64,000 nt of DNA. It comes from Claveliimonas acetigenes. GTDB taxonomy: Bacteria; Bacillota; Clostridia; Lachnospirales; Lachnospiraceae. This document shows, one piece after another, positions 10,420 to 18,467 of this stretch; the first letter of the stretch is position 1, and every line of letters begins with the position of its first letter. The DNA lies in contig NZ_JAOQJU010000014.1 of the NCBI RefSeq assembly GCF_025567385.1, positions 1-64,000 on the forward strand, in the 5' to 3' direction. The notes beneath the pieces are model-generated. The model ran no database searches. It was not told the origin of the DNA and worked only from the letters and a program-made list of their open reading frames with translations. Position numbers and translations under genes: made by a program.

Positions 10420-11187
10420 GTGAAGATTTTGAACTGCCAGGCGGTTGCGGAGGCCGAGAAAAACATGGTCTTTGCTGCCCGTCTCACGCAAAGGGGCCAC
10501 CGGATCACTACAATGGATGATCTGATGGCTCTTTATGAAAAATCGTTCAATAAGAATACCGTGGCGGCAATCAGCGGTCTTCCGCACCCCACGGTTCAGA
10601 AATTTGCGGTGATCACCGTTGCTGTTGTGGGGGCAAGCAGGCGATTCCTGTCGCAGATCACCAGACACCAGAACGAAGTAAAGTTTATGAGTGCGTCCTT
10701 ACAGTACAGCAATTATACGGGGCAGGCAGATTTTGCCGTGCCCTATGAGATTCTGGCCGCCCCGGTTGCGGTCCGGGAACTGTACTTAAAAAGCTGCCAC
10801 GAAGGCATGGACTGTTACGAAAAGCTGTGCGCCGAAGGAATCGGCCATGACGCGGCGGGATATGCCACGCCCCAAGGGCTTCGGAATGTGCTGATGATCA
10901 GCGCCACCCCCTATCAGTGGAAACACATCATCGGCCAGCGGGTATGCCGGCGCAATACGGACGAGACCCGGATCGTGCTCCTGAAAATCTGGCAGGAGCT
11001 TTATTCGTTAAGCCCGGCGCTGTTTGCCCCCGGTCTTACAGGGCCGTTCTGCCAGCAGGACAAATGCTTGGAGGGGAAAATGACCTGCGGCAGAAAAATA
11101 GATGCGGATATGACGCCGGAGGATCTTCTGAAAGCGGACTATCCGGCACTTTTTGAAGGAGGCGCGCATGAAGATCAAACTGATTGA
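10420..11187 (+). CDS. thyX: FAD-dependent thymidylate synthase ThyX-like
   Basis: A 255-residue protein that should methylate dUMP to dTMP using FAD, NADPH and methylene-tetrahydrofolate. The ThyX signature is present in diverged form: SQITRHQNEVKFMSASLQYS (RHQ...S.S.QY instead of RHRxxSxNExSxRY), with SRRFLSQITRH before it and QWKHIIGQRVCRRNTDETR near the C-terminus as in ThyX. The second Arg of RHR is Gln and the final Arg before Tyr is also Gln, so substrate use may differ. GTG 10420 directly follows the stop of the previous gene; an AAAGGAGGG at 10388-10396 points to an upstream ATC 10405 instead. Overlaps the dUTPase gene by 20 bases. Confidence 0.75.
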   Translation: MKILNCQAVAEAEKNMVFAARLTQRGHRITTMDDLMALYEKSFNKNTVAAISGLPHPTVQKFAVITVAVVGASRRFLSQITRHQNEVKFMSASLQYSNYTGQADFAVPYEILAAPVAVRELYLKSCHEGMDCYEKLCAEGIGHDAAGYATPQGLRNVLMISATPYQWKHIIGQRVCRRNTDETRIVLLKIWQELYSLSPALFAPGLTGPFCQQDKCLEGKMTCGRKIDADMTPEDLLKADYPALFEGGAHEDQTD

Positions 11188-11581
11188 CTTTGGCGTGCCA
11201 GAGAGCCGCCGCCCTTTCCGTCCGCATGGGAACGATGCAGGTGCGGATGTTTACATGCCCTATGACTGTACTTTGCAGCCGGGAGAGATCGCAAAGGTTC
11301 CTCTTGGATTCGGGATTGAAGTGCCGGACGGCTATGCGGGCTATGTGTTCCCACGTACCAGCATGGCGGTAAAAGGGCTGGTCTGTGAACTGCCTCCTGT
11401 GGATTCCGGCTACCGTGGGGAAATCCATGCGATCATCAGTAATGTAAGCAATCAGACGCAGGAGCTTTCCAAAGGCTCCCGCGTGGGCCAGCTTGTGATC
11501 ACCCCGGTTGTGATCGCGGATTTTGTTACCGAACTTGGCGAGCAGCGCGGCACAGGCGGATTTGGAAGTACAGGAAAATAA
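11168..11581 (+). CDS. dut: dUTP diphosphatase
   Basis: A trimeric-type dUTPase of 137 residues that hydrolyses dUTP to dUMP, keeping uracil out of DNA and feeding thymidylate synthesis. All five motifs are visible: NDAGADVYMP, FPRTSMAVKG, PPVDSGYRGEIHA (with the catalytic Asp), GSRVGQLVI and the C-terminal RGTGGFGSTGK loop. ATG 11168 is five bases after GAAGGAGG, which lies in the end of thyX; the two are translationally coupled. dUMP from this enzyme is the substrate of the upstream ThyX-like protein, so the pair makes a short dTMP route. Confidence 0.93.
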   Translation: MKIKLIDFGVPESRRPFRPHGNDAGADVYMPYDCTLQPGEIAKVPLGFGIEVPDGYAGYVFPRTSMAVKGLVCELPPVDSGYRGEIHAIISNVSNQTQELSKGSRVGQLVITPVVIADFVTELGEQRGTGGFGSTGK

Positions 11582-11682
11582 AAAAGTGACTTTTAGAGAG
11601 TAATTAGGGAATTATCGCCGGTAGTGAGATTGGGCATATCAGGAAGATTGCAGGGTACAATAAAAGAAAGGCAGAAGGCAGC

Positions 11683-11713
11683 AAAAGGCGGTACACTGTC
11701 ATAGCGTACCGCC
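11683..11713 (-). terminator. Terminator of the toxin-antitoxin genes
   Basis: On the - strand GGCGGTAC (11713-11706) and GTACCGCC (11694-11687) form a perfect 8-bp stem followed by TTTTGC. It starts 7 bases after the stop of the RelE-like gene. It may also stop + transcripts coming from dut, though with a poorer tail. Confidence 0.6.
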
Positions 11714-11720
11714 CTGCTGC

Positions 11721-11990
11721 TTAAAACTGCTTTAATATGTCGTGATGCCCTACGTCCACCAGGATAATCATTTTGTCGCCTTCGTAATACCAGATAATGC
11801 GGATGTCCATGTTGACGCTGCACTCAAAAAGATCCGTGGTTCCCTGGATGCGTTTAGTGCGCAGCGACGGATGGGAAGGATTTTCGGCCAGAAGTTCCAG
11901 CTTGTTTTTAAGCTGCTTCTTCTCCTGTACGGTCAGACCCTTAAAATGCTTTTGGAAACGGGGCGTAAAGGTAAACTCATACGCCATCAT
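11721..11990 (-). CDS. RelE/ParE family toxin
   Basis: An 89-residue basic protein with the RelE/ParE/YafQ pattern: FTFTPRFQKHFKGL, helical KKQLKNKLELLAENP, then HPSLRTKRIQG and the strand pair IRIIWYYEGDKMIILVDVGHHD. Such toxins cleave mRNA on the ribosome or block gyrase; which one cannot be told from sequence. Its ATG overlaps the stop of the antitoxin gene (ATGATG), the usual order antitoxin first, toxin second. The pair faces opposite to the transfer genes. Confidence 0.85.
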   Translation of the reverse strand: MMAYEFTFTPRFQKHFKGLTVQEKKQLKNKLELLAENPSHPSLRTKRIQGTTDLFECSVNMDIRIIWYYEGDKMIILVDVGHHDILKQF

Positions 11991-12247
11991 TCCGCCTCCA
12001 ATTTGTCAAACAGGGCGTCCACGCTGTCAAAGACAGGCTGCTCCCCGGATGCGATTTTTGCTTTTACATCCCCGATTTCTTCTTTAAGCTCGCTTAAATA
12101 TTTTTTGGGGTAGACAACCACCGGCATGATGCAGATGGAACCGTCCTTCTCGAAGATGTCCAGTTTATCGCCTTCGGACAGACCGAGTTTAACGATGATT
12201 TCCTTTGGAATTGTGACCTGGGCTTTTTGACGCAATTCGGCCAGCAT
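11987..12247 (-). CDS. AbrB/MazE-type antitoxin
   Basis: 86 residues. The N-terminal ~45 residues form an AbrB/SpoVT swapped-hairpin DNA-binding domain (AQVTIPKEIIVKLGLSEGDK, LDIFEKDGSICIMP). The C-terminal half is an acidic helical tail (LKEEIGDVKAKIASGEQPVF) fit to wrap a basic toxin. It should repress its own promoter and neutralise the RelE-like toxin encoded four bases overlapping downstream. An AbrB-type antitoxin with a RelE-type toxin is a known but less common mix. A GGAGATGATCG ribosome site precedes the ATG. Confidence 0.85.
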   Translation of the reverse strand: MLAELRQKAQVTIPKEIIVKLGLSEGDKLDIFEKDGSICIMPVVVYPKKYLSELKEEIGDVKAKIASGEQPVFDSVDALFDKLEAE

Positions 12248-12380
12248 ACGATCATCTCCTTTGCTTTAAGTTTGAAAGTAGGAAATTCTTACTTTCTTAC
12301 TTATAGTATATCCACTTTGTGGGATTTATGCAAGGGGTACGAAAAAAATTTACAAATAAAGCGGCCAGCACCGTGACCGC

Positions 12381-12695
12381 TTACTTTCTGCTATTGAGTT
12401 CTTTCATAATACCGAGGATATACTGCATGGATTTGGAGTCGAGCTGTTTCGCCTCTGCGATAAATTCCCGCAAGGCTTCGGGGCAGGTGTTACCCTCATC
12501 AAAGAATTCCTGCGGTGTTACACCCAGGTATTCACAGATATAGAAAAAAGACTGCATGGCGGGAAGTGACTTTTTGTTTTCAATGTTGTTGATGTAGTTG
12601 TTTGCCTGTCCTAACGATAGAGACATATCGCGCGCAGATACGCCTTTCTGTGTCCGCAGCTTTGCCAGCCGTTCCGGGACAAAATCTTCATACAT
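12381..12695 (-). CDS. XRE-family helix-turn-helix regulator
   Basis: 104 residues. An N-terminal Cro/cI helix-turn-helix (LAKLRTQKGVSARDMSLSLG, then NNYINNIENKKSLPAMQSFF) is followed by YLGVTPQEFFDEG and a C-terminal helical part (EALREFIAEAKQLD). ATG 12695 was chosen because it is six bases after GGAGGTG; frames starting further up lack a ribosome site. It probably controls genes of the element, perhaps the divergent gene at 12844 whose promoter lies just upstream. Confidence 0.85.
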   Translation of the reverse strand: MYEDFVPERLAKLRTQKGVSARDMSLSLGQANNYINNIENKKSLPAMQSFFYICEYLGVTPQEFFDEGNTCPEALREFIAEAKQLDSKSMQYILGIMKELNSRK

Positions 12696-12772
12696 CGCCT
12701 TCACCTCCCATTCTGTAATAGATTGTACCTCACGACCTTGCATTATTCGCAAATGGAAAAAGGGTGTTTTCG

Positions 12773-12801
12773 TTGACTTACTAAATTAAATCTATTACAA
12801 T
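12773..12801 (+). promoter_or_regulatory. Strong sigma-A promoter
   Basis: TTGACT (12773-12778), a 17-base AT-rich spacer, and TACAAT (12796-12801) match the housekeeping consensus closely. It points at the SLOG-family gene that starts at 12844 behind GGAGGAATAAAA. The site lies 78 bases upstream of the divergent XRE regulator gene, which may act on it. Confidence 0.75.
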
Positions 12802-12843
12802 ATGAAAAGTGAAGAATAATACCTATCGGACGGAGGAATAAAA

Positions 12844-13353
12844 ATGGAAGGAAAGACCTGCTGTGTCACCGGGCACAGGGATTTACCCCAGAAAGAGATC
12901 AACCATGTAAAGACCGCCCTGCGGCGTGAAATTGATTCTGCTGTTGCGGACGGGTTTACCCGCTTTATGAGCGGCTTCGCAGACGGCGTGGACCAGTATT
13001 TTGCCAAGATTGTACTGGAGAAGAAAAAGACAAATCCGGTGCTGGAGCTGATTGCTGTCATTCCCTATCAAAAGCGCCTGGACAGCCTGATGGCAAAGGG
13101 CCGGACTTATGAAATGCTGGAGGCTTGCGCGGATGTTGTTGTCATGCAAGAGAAATACCACCCCAGCGTCTATTCCCACCGGAACCGCTACATGGTAGAA
13201 CACTCTGACCGGGTGATCGCTGTGTATGACGGGAGGGAAAAAGGAGGCACGGTGAGGACAATCCGGTTTGCCCACCAGATGAAAAAGGTACTGCGGGAAA
13301 TCCCTGTCGGGGAGATTGTTCTGCCAGGCCAACCCATTGCGAAAAGAAAATGA
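12844..13353 (+). CDS. SLOG/DUF1273 family protein (YpsA-like)
   Basis: 169 residues of Rossmann-like alpha/beta fold. TCCVTGHRDLPQ at the N-terminus and FMSGFADGVDQYFAKIVLE are the nucleotide-binding strand-loop patterns of DUF1273/YpsA proteins in the SLOG superfamily, which sense or process nucleotide-derived ligands. Near the C-terminus HSDRVIAVYDGREKGGTVRTI is the usual DPRossmann-like end. The exact function is unknown; the family is common in mobile elements. Has its own promoter and a rho-independent terminator, so it is a single-gene transcript. Confidence 0.8.
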   Translation: MEGKTCCVTGHRDLPQKEINHVKTALRREIDSAVADGFTRFMSGFADGVDQYFAKIVLEKKKTNPVLELIAVIPYQKRLDSLMAKGRTYEMLEACADVVVMQEKYHPSVYSHRNRYMVEHSDRVIAVYDGREKGGTVRTIRFAHQMKKVLREIPVGEIVLPGQPIAKRK

Positions 13354-13379
13354 AAAAATGGATAACTGATACTTGATGA

Positions 13380-13410
13380 TGCGCTCACTTTTCGGTGGGC
13401 GTTTTTCTTT
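13380..13410 (+). terminator. Rho-independent terminator
   Basis: CGCTCAC and GTGGGCG (one T-G pair) close a loop of TTTTCG and are followed by TTTTTCTTT. It ends the SLOG-family transcript 30-55 bases after its stop codon. Confidence 0.75.
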
Positions 13411-13434
13411 ACCTATTTTTTAGGAGGATTTTTT

Positions 13435-13569
13435 ATGTGGAACATGATTACACACTTTCTTACATTCACCGGGGGAATGTCTGCCGGCGTTGTGCTGATG
13501 TGTCTTATGCAGGCCGCAAAGCAGGAAGATGAATGGTTAGAAAACAGAAAACGGGAGGAAAACGAATGA
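13435..13569 (+). CDS. DUF3789-like small membrane protein
   Basis: A 44-residue protein, MWNMITHFLTFTGGMSAGVV then LMCLMQAAKQEDEW and an acidic-basic tail. It has one membrane helix near the N-terminus followed by a charged tail, as in DUF3789 proteins that occur at this place in Tn1549-like elements. AGGAGG lies eight bases before ATG 13435. The stop overlaps the ATG of the next gene (ATGA at 13566-13569), so the two are coupled. Role unknown. Confidence 0.75.
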   Translation: MWNMITHFLTFTGGMSAGVVLMCLMQAAKQEDEWLENRKREENE

Positions 13570-14591
13570 ATCAGGAATTTGCAGAAAATATAAAAAACCA
13601 TATCCGGGAATATCTGCCGGTGGACTATCAGGATGCAAAGATAACCCTTGAAAAAGTCACCAAAGGAAATGACCGGATTCTTACAGGGCTTATCATCCGA
13701 AAGGATGATGAAACGGCTGCACCGTCCATTTATCTGGAACACTATGAGGAACAGTTTGGCAAAGGTCGCCCGATGGACGACATTATGAAGGAAATTGCAC
13801 AGATAAAAGTGGAAAACAGCCTGGAACTTCCTATTGATGTGAAAGGACTTCAGGATTATGAAACAGCCAGGCCGCTGCTTGCGATCCGTCTGTGCGACCC
13901 GGAAAAGAATCAGGAATATTTGAAAGATAAACCCCATACCGCATGTGGGGAACTGGCGGCAACCTACCGTATTCAGATCATGGAGGACAGCAGCGGAACG
14001 GCTTCCGCTGTTGTTACAAATGATATGTTGAATCTTTGGGGAATTACACCAGAGCAGCTTCACCACGATACGGTGTCAGCAGAAAACGCCCGGAATCCTG
14101 TCTGTTTATACACAATGGATGATGTGATGTCAGAAATAATGCTGTCCGTAAAGCCTGAGAATCTTTTTGAACAGACGGAACCATTAGAATCTGAAATGAT
14201 ACCTATGTATATCCTGACAAACCAGAATAAAGTAAATGGCGCCGGGGTTCTGGCAAGAGACGGCGTACTGGATAAAATCGGCGAGCTGCTTGGTTCTGAT
14301 TTTTATGTCCTCCCATCATCGACCCATGAAGTTATCCTTGTGCCGGATAACGGGAACATGCAGACTAAAGAACTGGAGAATATGGTAAAAGAAGTGAATG
14401 CTACCCAGGTGCTGCCAGAGGATTTACTTTCTGATAAGGTGCAGTATTATGACCGGGCAGCAAAAACCCTGGGACGAAAACAGGAAAAAGGTCTTTTAGA
14501 GCGTCTTTCCGAAAATAAAGCAAAGATTCAGGAGAAAGAGGCAAAGGAACCCAAAGAAAGACATAAAACCAGACAGGAGCCGAGCTTATAA
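13566..14591 (+). CDS. DUF5688 family protein
   Basis: 341 residues, cytoplasmic, without membrane segments. The pattern VTKGNDRILTGLIIRKDDE, IYLEHYEEQFGKGRPMDDIM and later FYVLPSSTHEVILVPDNGNM is that of DUF5688 proteins of Firmicute conjugative elements. The last ~35 residues are highly charged (LLERLSENKAKIQEKEAKEP, ending RQEPSL), a form of the basic tail seen on other proteins of this block. ATG 13566 follows GGGAGGAAAACGA. The next gene is topoisomerase III. Function not known. Confidence 0.8.
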   Translation: MNQEFAENIKNHIREYLPVDYQDAKITLEKVTKGNDRILTGLIIRKDDETAAPSIYLEHYEEQFGKGRPMDDIMKEIAQIKVENSLELPIDVKGLQDYETARPLLAIRLCDPEKNQEYLKDKPHTACGELAATYRIQIMEDSSGTASAVVTNDMLNLWGITPEQLHHDTVSAENARNPVCLYTMDDVMSEIMLSVKPENLFEQTEPLESEMIPMYILTNQNKVNGAGVLARDGVLDKIGELLGSDFYVLPSSTHEVILVPDNGNMQTKELENMVKEVNATQVLPEDLLSDKVQYYDRAAKTLGRKQEKGLLERLSENKAKIQEKEAKEPKERHKTRQEPSL

Positions 14592-14643
14592 AGGGCAGCG
14601 GCTATGCTGCCTTTTCTAATTCAAAGAAATGGAGGTTATAGGA

Positions 14644-16597
14644 ATGAAGTTAGTAATTGCAGAAAAGCCCTCCGTCGCCATGTCGCTGGCGGCGGTTCTG
14701 GGTGCGAATGAGAAAAAAGACGGCTACATGGAGGGCGGGGGTTATCTGGTGAGCTGGTGCGTGGGACACCTTCTGGAACTGGCGCAGCCAGAGGCTTATG
14801 GGAAACGGTATGCCAGATGGGGTTATGGTGATCTGCCGATCCTGCCGGAAGAATGGAAATACGAAGTGTCGAAGGATAAGAAAAAGCAGCTTGACCTTCT
14901 TTGCCGGCTGATGAAAGACAAACGGGTGGATTCCGTGGTATGCGCTACCGATGCCGGACGGGAGGGCGAACTGATCTTCCGTCTGGTCTATGAACACGCC
15001 GGATGCAAGAAACCGATGGAACGCCTCTGGATTTCCAGTATGGAGGACGCGGCAATCCGTGACGGGTTTGAGCACCTGCGTCCTGGCAGCGACTACGATA
15101 AGCTCTATGACGCGGCGGTCTGCCGGGCTGAAGCCGACTGGCTGATCGGCATTAACGCCACCCGGCTTTTCTCTGTCCTGTATGGCGTCACGCTGAATGT
15201 GGGGCGCGTCATGTCACCCACGCTGGCCCTTCTGGTACAGCGGGAGGCGGATATCCAGGCATTTACGAGCAAGCCCTTCTATGTGCCGGAGATCACATGC
15301 GGCGGCTTTACTGCCTCTGGGGAAAAGCTGTCCGGGAAAAATGAAGCTGAAAAAATCCGTATGGGCTGTGACGGGCAGGTCGCTTCGGTGCTGTCCGTGG
15401 AGAAGCAGGTTAAGACGGTGCAGCCGCCCCGCCTGTATGACCTGACGACTTTGCAGCGGGAATGTAACCGTATCTATGGCTATACGGCCCAGCAGACCCT
15501 TGACTATGTGCAATCCCTCTATGAGAAAAAGCTGGCGACCTATCCCCGGACGGACAGCCAGTATCTGACCGAGGATATGCAGGCAACCGCCGCTTCTCTG
15601 GTTCTCTGGCTGCGGGATCATATGCCTTTTGGAAAGGGCTGCGCAGGGGAACCGGATATTGACCGCGTAACGGATGGCAGCAAAGTCACCGACCACCATG
15701 CCATTATCCCTACGGTGGAGATTGCCCGGACGGATTTATCGGAGCTTCCCTCCGGGGAACAGGATGTACTGACGCTGATCGCCGCAAGGCTGCTTTCTGC
15801 CACGGCTCAGGCGCACCGGTTCGAGGCGGTGACGGCGGTTTTAGACTGCCGGGACCGTTCTTTCACGGCAAAAGGAAAAACCGTATTACAGGCCGGATGG
15901 AAGGAAGTGGAACGCCTCTACCGCATGGGATTGAAACAATCCAAACCGGAGGATGACGAGAATACAGACGCCTCCCTTCCCGTGCTGCAGGAGGGGCAGA
16001 TTTTTGAAACGGTTTCTGCCAGTGTCCGGGAGGGCAAAACCTCCCCGCCGAAGCATTATACGGAGGATTCCCTTTTGGCAGCTATGGAGACCGCCGGCAC
16101 CGAGGACATGCCGGAGGACGCCGAGCGCAAAGGATTAGGCACCCCGGCCACCCGTGCGGCTACTTTGGAGAAACTGGTCTCTGCCGGATTTGTGCAGCGG
16201 AAGAAAAAGCAGCTTATCCCCACGGAAAAAGGTACGAACCTGATTCTGGTCCTGCCGGATAACATCAAATCGCCCATGCTCACCGCGGAATGGGAATCCA
16301 TGTTAAAGCAGGTGGAGCGCGGCGAAGTTCCGGCAAAAGATTTCATGGATGGGATCGCAGATATGAGCCGGGCGCTTGTCAAGGCCCATACCGCCCCGGA
16401 GGAATGTTTTACCGGTCTGTTCCCAGATGCAAAGAGAAACGGGCGTGAAGCTGTCGGCGCCTGCCCCCGATGCGGCGGAACCGTATATGAGGACAAAAAA
16501 GGATTCTTTTGTGATAACCGGGACTGTGCCTTTGCGCTGTGGAAAGACAATAAATTCTTTTCCGGAAAGAAGAAATCCATAACAAAATCCGTGGCGG
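14644..16597 (+). CDS. topB: DNA topoisomerase III (type IA), 3' end in gap
   Basis: A type IA topoisomerase that relaxes or decatenates DNA through a 5'-phosphotyrosine link, likely used in transfer or replication of the element. Visible are the TOPRIM start MKLVIAEKPSVAMSLAAVLG, the acidic motif VVCATDAGREGELIFRL, SRVIS-like GRVMSPTLALLVQRE, the active site ATYPRTDSQYL (Tyr300) and TDHHAIIPTVE. Near residue ~605 begins a zinc-ribbon (CPRCGGTVYEDKKGFFCDNR). ATG 14644 was chosen as GGAGG lies just upstream; the ATG at 14629 is part of that ribosome site region. The last ~30-50 residues lie in the gap. Confidence 0.93.
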
Positions 16598-16819
16598 NNN
16601 NNNNNNNNNNNNNNNNNNNNNNNNNNNNNNNNNNNNNNNNNNNNNNNNNNNNNNNNNNNNNNNNNNNNNNNNNNNNNNNNNNNNNNNNNNNNNNNNNNNN
16701 NNNNNNNNNNNNNNNNNNNNNNNNNNNNNNNNNNNNNNNNNNNNNNNNNNNNNNNNNNNNNNNNNNNNNNNNNNNNNNNNNNNNNNNNNNNNNNNNNNNN
16801 NNNNNNNNNNNNNNNNNNN
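16598..16819. other. Assembly gap of 222 N
   Basis: Undetermined bases. The length is a multiple of three, which lets a false 837-residue frame run through it. The end of topB and the start of the Cys-rich VLP gene must lie here. Confidence 0.95.
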
Positions 16820-17142
16820 TCCGAAAGCTGGTAACAGACCTTTGCGCCAACCATGACAATCAGGATAGGCTCTGCCTCCCCTTAGACTGTCCCTGTTACA
16901 TGCTGCATAAATGGTGGACCGGCTCTTTCTGCCGGTATTTTCAGGAGGCGGTGCTACCGGTGGACCCGGTGCTGGAATCTGCCATTACCGGCGAGGACAC
17001 TTCCCTGAAACAGAAAACATGCCCGGTCTGTGGGAAAGCCTATCTGCCTACTACCAGCCAGGCCTATTGTTCGGATTCCTGCCGCGCCTTTGCCAGACGG
17101 AAATCCGAGCGGGAACGCAAGCGCCGGATCAGAAAAAATTAA
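16820..17142 (+). CDS. Cysteine-rich VLP family protein (5' end in gap)
   Basis: About 107 visible residues. RKLVTDLCANHDNQDRLCLP, CPCYMLHKWWTGSFCRYFQ and AVLPVDPVLE are the VLP (Val-Leu-Pro) core that names this family; it is followed by a zinc-finger-like CPVCGKAYLPTTSQAYCSDS and a strongly basic end (RRKSERERKRRIRKN). Four-cysteine clusters of this kind bind zinc and probably DNA. The family sits after topB in Tn1549-like elements. A role in DNA handling is inference. Confidence 0.75.
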
Positions 17143-17150
17143 AGGTAATA

Positions 17151-17263
17151 TGTCCGCAACTTAACCAAAATGAGGCTTGATTTTAGGGGCTTTCGGGCCC
17201 CGGTTTGAGGGGCGGCTGTATAAGAATACTCTGACGCCCCAAAACGGGTATAAGTTGCGGACA
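17151..17263 (+). ncRNA. Structured intergenic element closed by a 13-bp inverted repeat
   Basis: TGTCCGCAACTTA (17151-17163) pairs perfectly with TAAGTTGCGGACA (17251-17263) across 87 bases. Inside are two more hairpins: GGGGC/GCCCC (17186-17190 with 17197-17201, loop TTTCGG) and GGGGCG/CGCCCC (17209-17214 with 17235-17240, flanked by TTT and AAA that extend it). The whole would fold as a three-way junction that ends 11 bases before the ribosome site of the next gene. It could be a cis-regulatory RNA or a DNA-level recognition structure; no known riboswitch class is recognised. Confidence 0.45.
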
Positions 17264-17281
17264 AATAAACAAACGGGAGGG

Positions 17282-17806
17282 ATGTGGATAGAAAAGACAG
17301 CGATTACAAAAGAGCTTATGCGGATTGATACCAGGAGGCAGATAATTGATATACAGCAGATTGATAACCGGCGCTTTATGTATAACCCGAAAACAGGCAT
17401 ATTGGTCTTAGGTTATCAGTATGCAGCTACAAGTACAATGGTTTCCAGCCATGCCAACGAACTGGCCGACGCCGGGATCACAAAAGGCTATGACGATTTT
17501 GTCCGGGGCTGGATCGGCACCGGCGGGGGCTACCCCAAAGGGGTGATCCACTTTGCGCCCTGTGTAGATAAGAGAAATATCACACTGTTTGACCGGGCTT
17601 TTGACACACTGAAAATGTTTCAGGAAAACGGTGCGCTGGCGGGCACGGTGGTCCGTGGCTTCGGGGAAAGCTGGGAGCAGCCGTTATCCGATATTTTTAC
17701 GGATATGCGAGAACCGGAGCAGAAACCCTCTGTCCGCAGGCAGCTAAAGAAACAGCCGGAGGCAAAAGCCACCCGGCAGAAAACCAATCATCAACAGGAA
17801 CGATAG
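17282..17806 (+). CDS. Uncharacterised ICE protein with basic C-terminal tail
   Basis: 174 residues, soluble. The core (RRFMYNPKTGILVLGYQYAA, HANELADAGITKGYDDFV, GGGYPKGVIHFAPCVD) is not a family I can name, but such proteins are found between the Cys-rich VLP gene and mobC in Tn1549-like elements. The end, EQKPSVRRQLKKQPEAKATR then HQQER, is the tail shared with several neighbours. GGGAGGG abuts ATG 17282, an unusually short distance; no better in-frame ATG/GTG/TTG is at hand. The reading frame could open at 17177, but that start lies inside the hairpin element without a ribosome site. Confidence 0.65.
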   Translation: MWIEKTAITKELMRIDTRRQIIDIQQIDNRRFMYNPKTGILVLGYQYAATSTMVSSHANELADAGITKGYDDFVRGWIGTGGGYPKGVIHFAPCVDKRNITLFDRAFDTLKMFQENGALAGTVVRGFGESWEQPLSDIFTDMREPEQKPSVRRQLKKQPEAKATRQKTNHQQER

Positions 17807-17817
17807 GAGGCGATTTT

Positions 17818-18456
17818 TTGAATATCAATACGATCACAACCGATGACCTGCGGCGCATGGAAGGCAAAGACGGCCTGATCCTGCAGGGCTGCGGCGGGGA
17901 TTTGAAGGAATGGGTGGACGGGATCAATGAGATGTTCACCGAGGCAGGAATTTTGAAGGACGGCAGTAAATTTGAGAATGTTTCCACTTTCCAGTATGGA
18001 GAGCTTACCTGTCTGCTCTACCCTTTCGAGGATGTAAAGCTGGACATTGGGAAACTTGCCATGTGGCGATTGCAGACCCATGATACTTTCGGCGGCACAT
18101 GGCTGTCCGATTTTGTACCGAACCGTCTGGGCGGTTTTATCGGGGAGCCTTCGCCGGAGCCGGAAAAACCGGATTGTGCGCTGATCGGCCAGGATGGCAA
18201 TATCTTCAATCTGGTAGGCATTGCGGCTCGTACCCTGCGGGAGCATGACCTGAAGGACCAGGCAAAGGAAATGAAGGACCGGGTGTTTGCTTGCGGCAGT
18301 TACGGGGAGGCGCTTTGTATCATTGGGGAGTATGTCAATATCACGGATTCCGAAGCGGAGCCGGAGTACAGGCCTTCTCTCCGGCAGCAGATAAAAGACG
18401 CAAAGCAGACGGAGACGCCCCAAAAGCAGAAACCATCAAAACAGCAGGAACGATAA
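17818..18456 (+). CDS. Uncharacterised ICE protein with basic C-terminal tail
   Basis: 212 residues starting at TTG 17818 behind AGGAGGCGATTTT. The N-terminal half (ILQGCGGDLKEWVDGINEMF) and a C-terminal half (CALIGQDGNIFNLVGIAART, KEMKDRVFACGSYGEALCII) look like two small domains; the second recurs in proteins of similar elements. No catalytic motif is evident. The last ~30 residues, EYRPSLRQQIKDAKQTETPQ then SKQQER, repeat the tail of the preceding protein. Eleven bases separate it from the gene before, so they are one transcript. Confidence 0.65.
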   Translation: MNINTITTDDLRRMEGKDGLILQGCGGDLKEWVDGINEMFTEAGILKDGSKFENVSTFQYGELTCLLYPFEDVKLDIGKLAMWRLQTHDTFGGTWLSDFVPNRLGGFIGEPSPEPEKPDCALIGQDGNIFNLVGIAARTLREHDLKDQAKEMKDRVFACGSYGEALCIIGEYVNITDSEAEPEYRPSLRQQIKDAKQTETPQKQKPSKQQER

Positions 18457-18467
18457 GGAGGATCAGA

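Noticed and set aside
11593..11823. 76-residue frame on the - strand after dut
   Set aside because: Overlaps the RelE-type gene in another frame and spans its terminator; a shadow.
14629..17142. Single 837-residue topoisomerase through the second gap
   Set aside because: The sequence after the gap is a Cys-rich VLP protein, not a topoisomerase C-terminus, so two genes were called.
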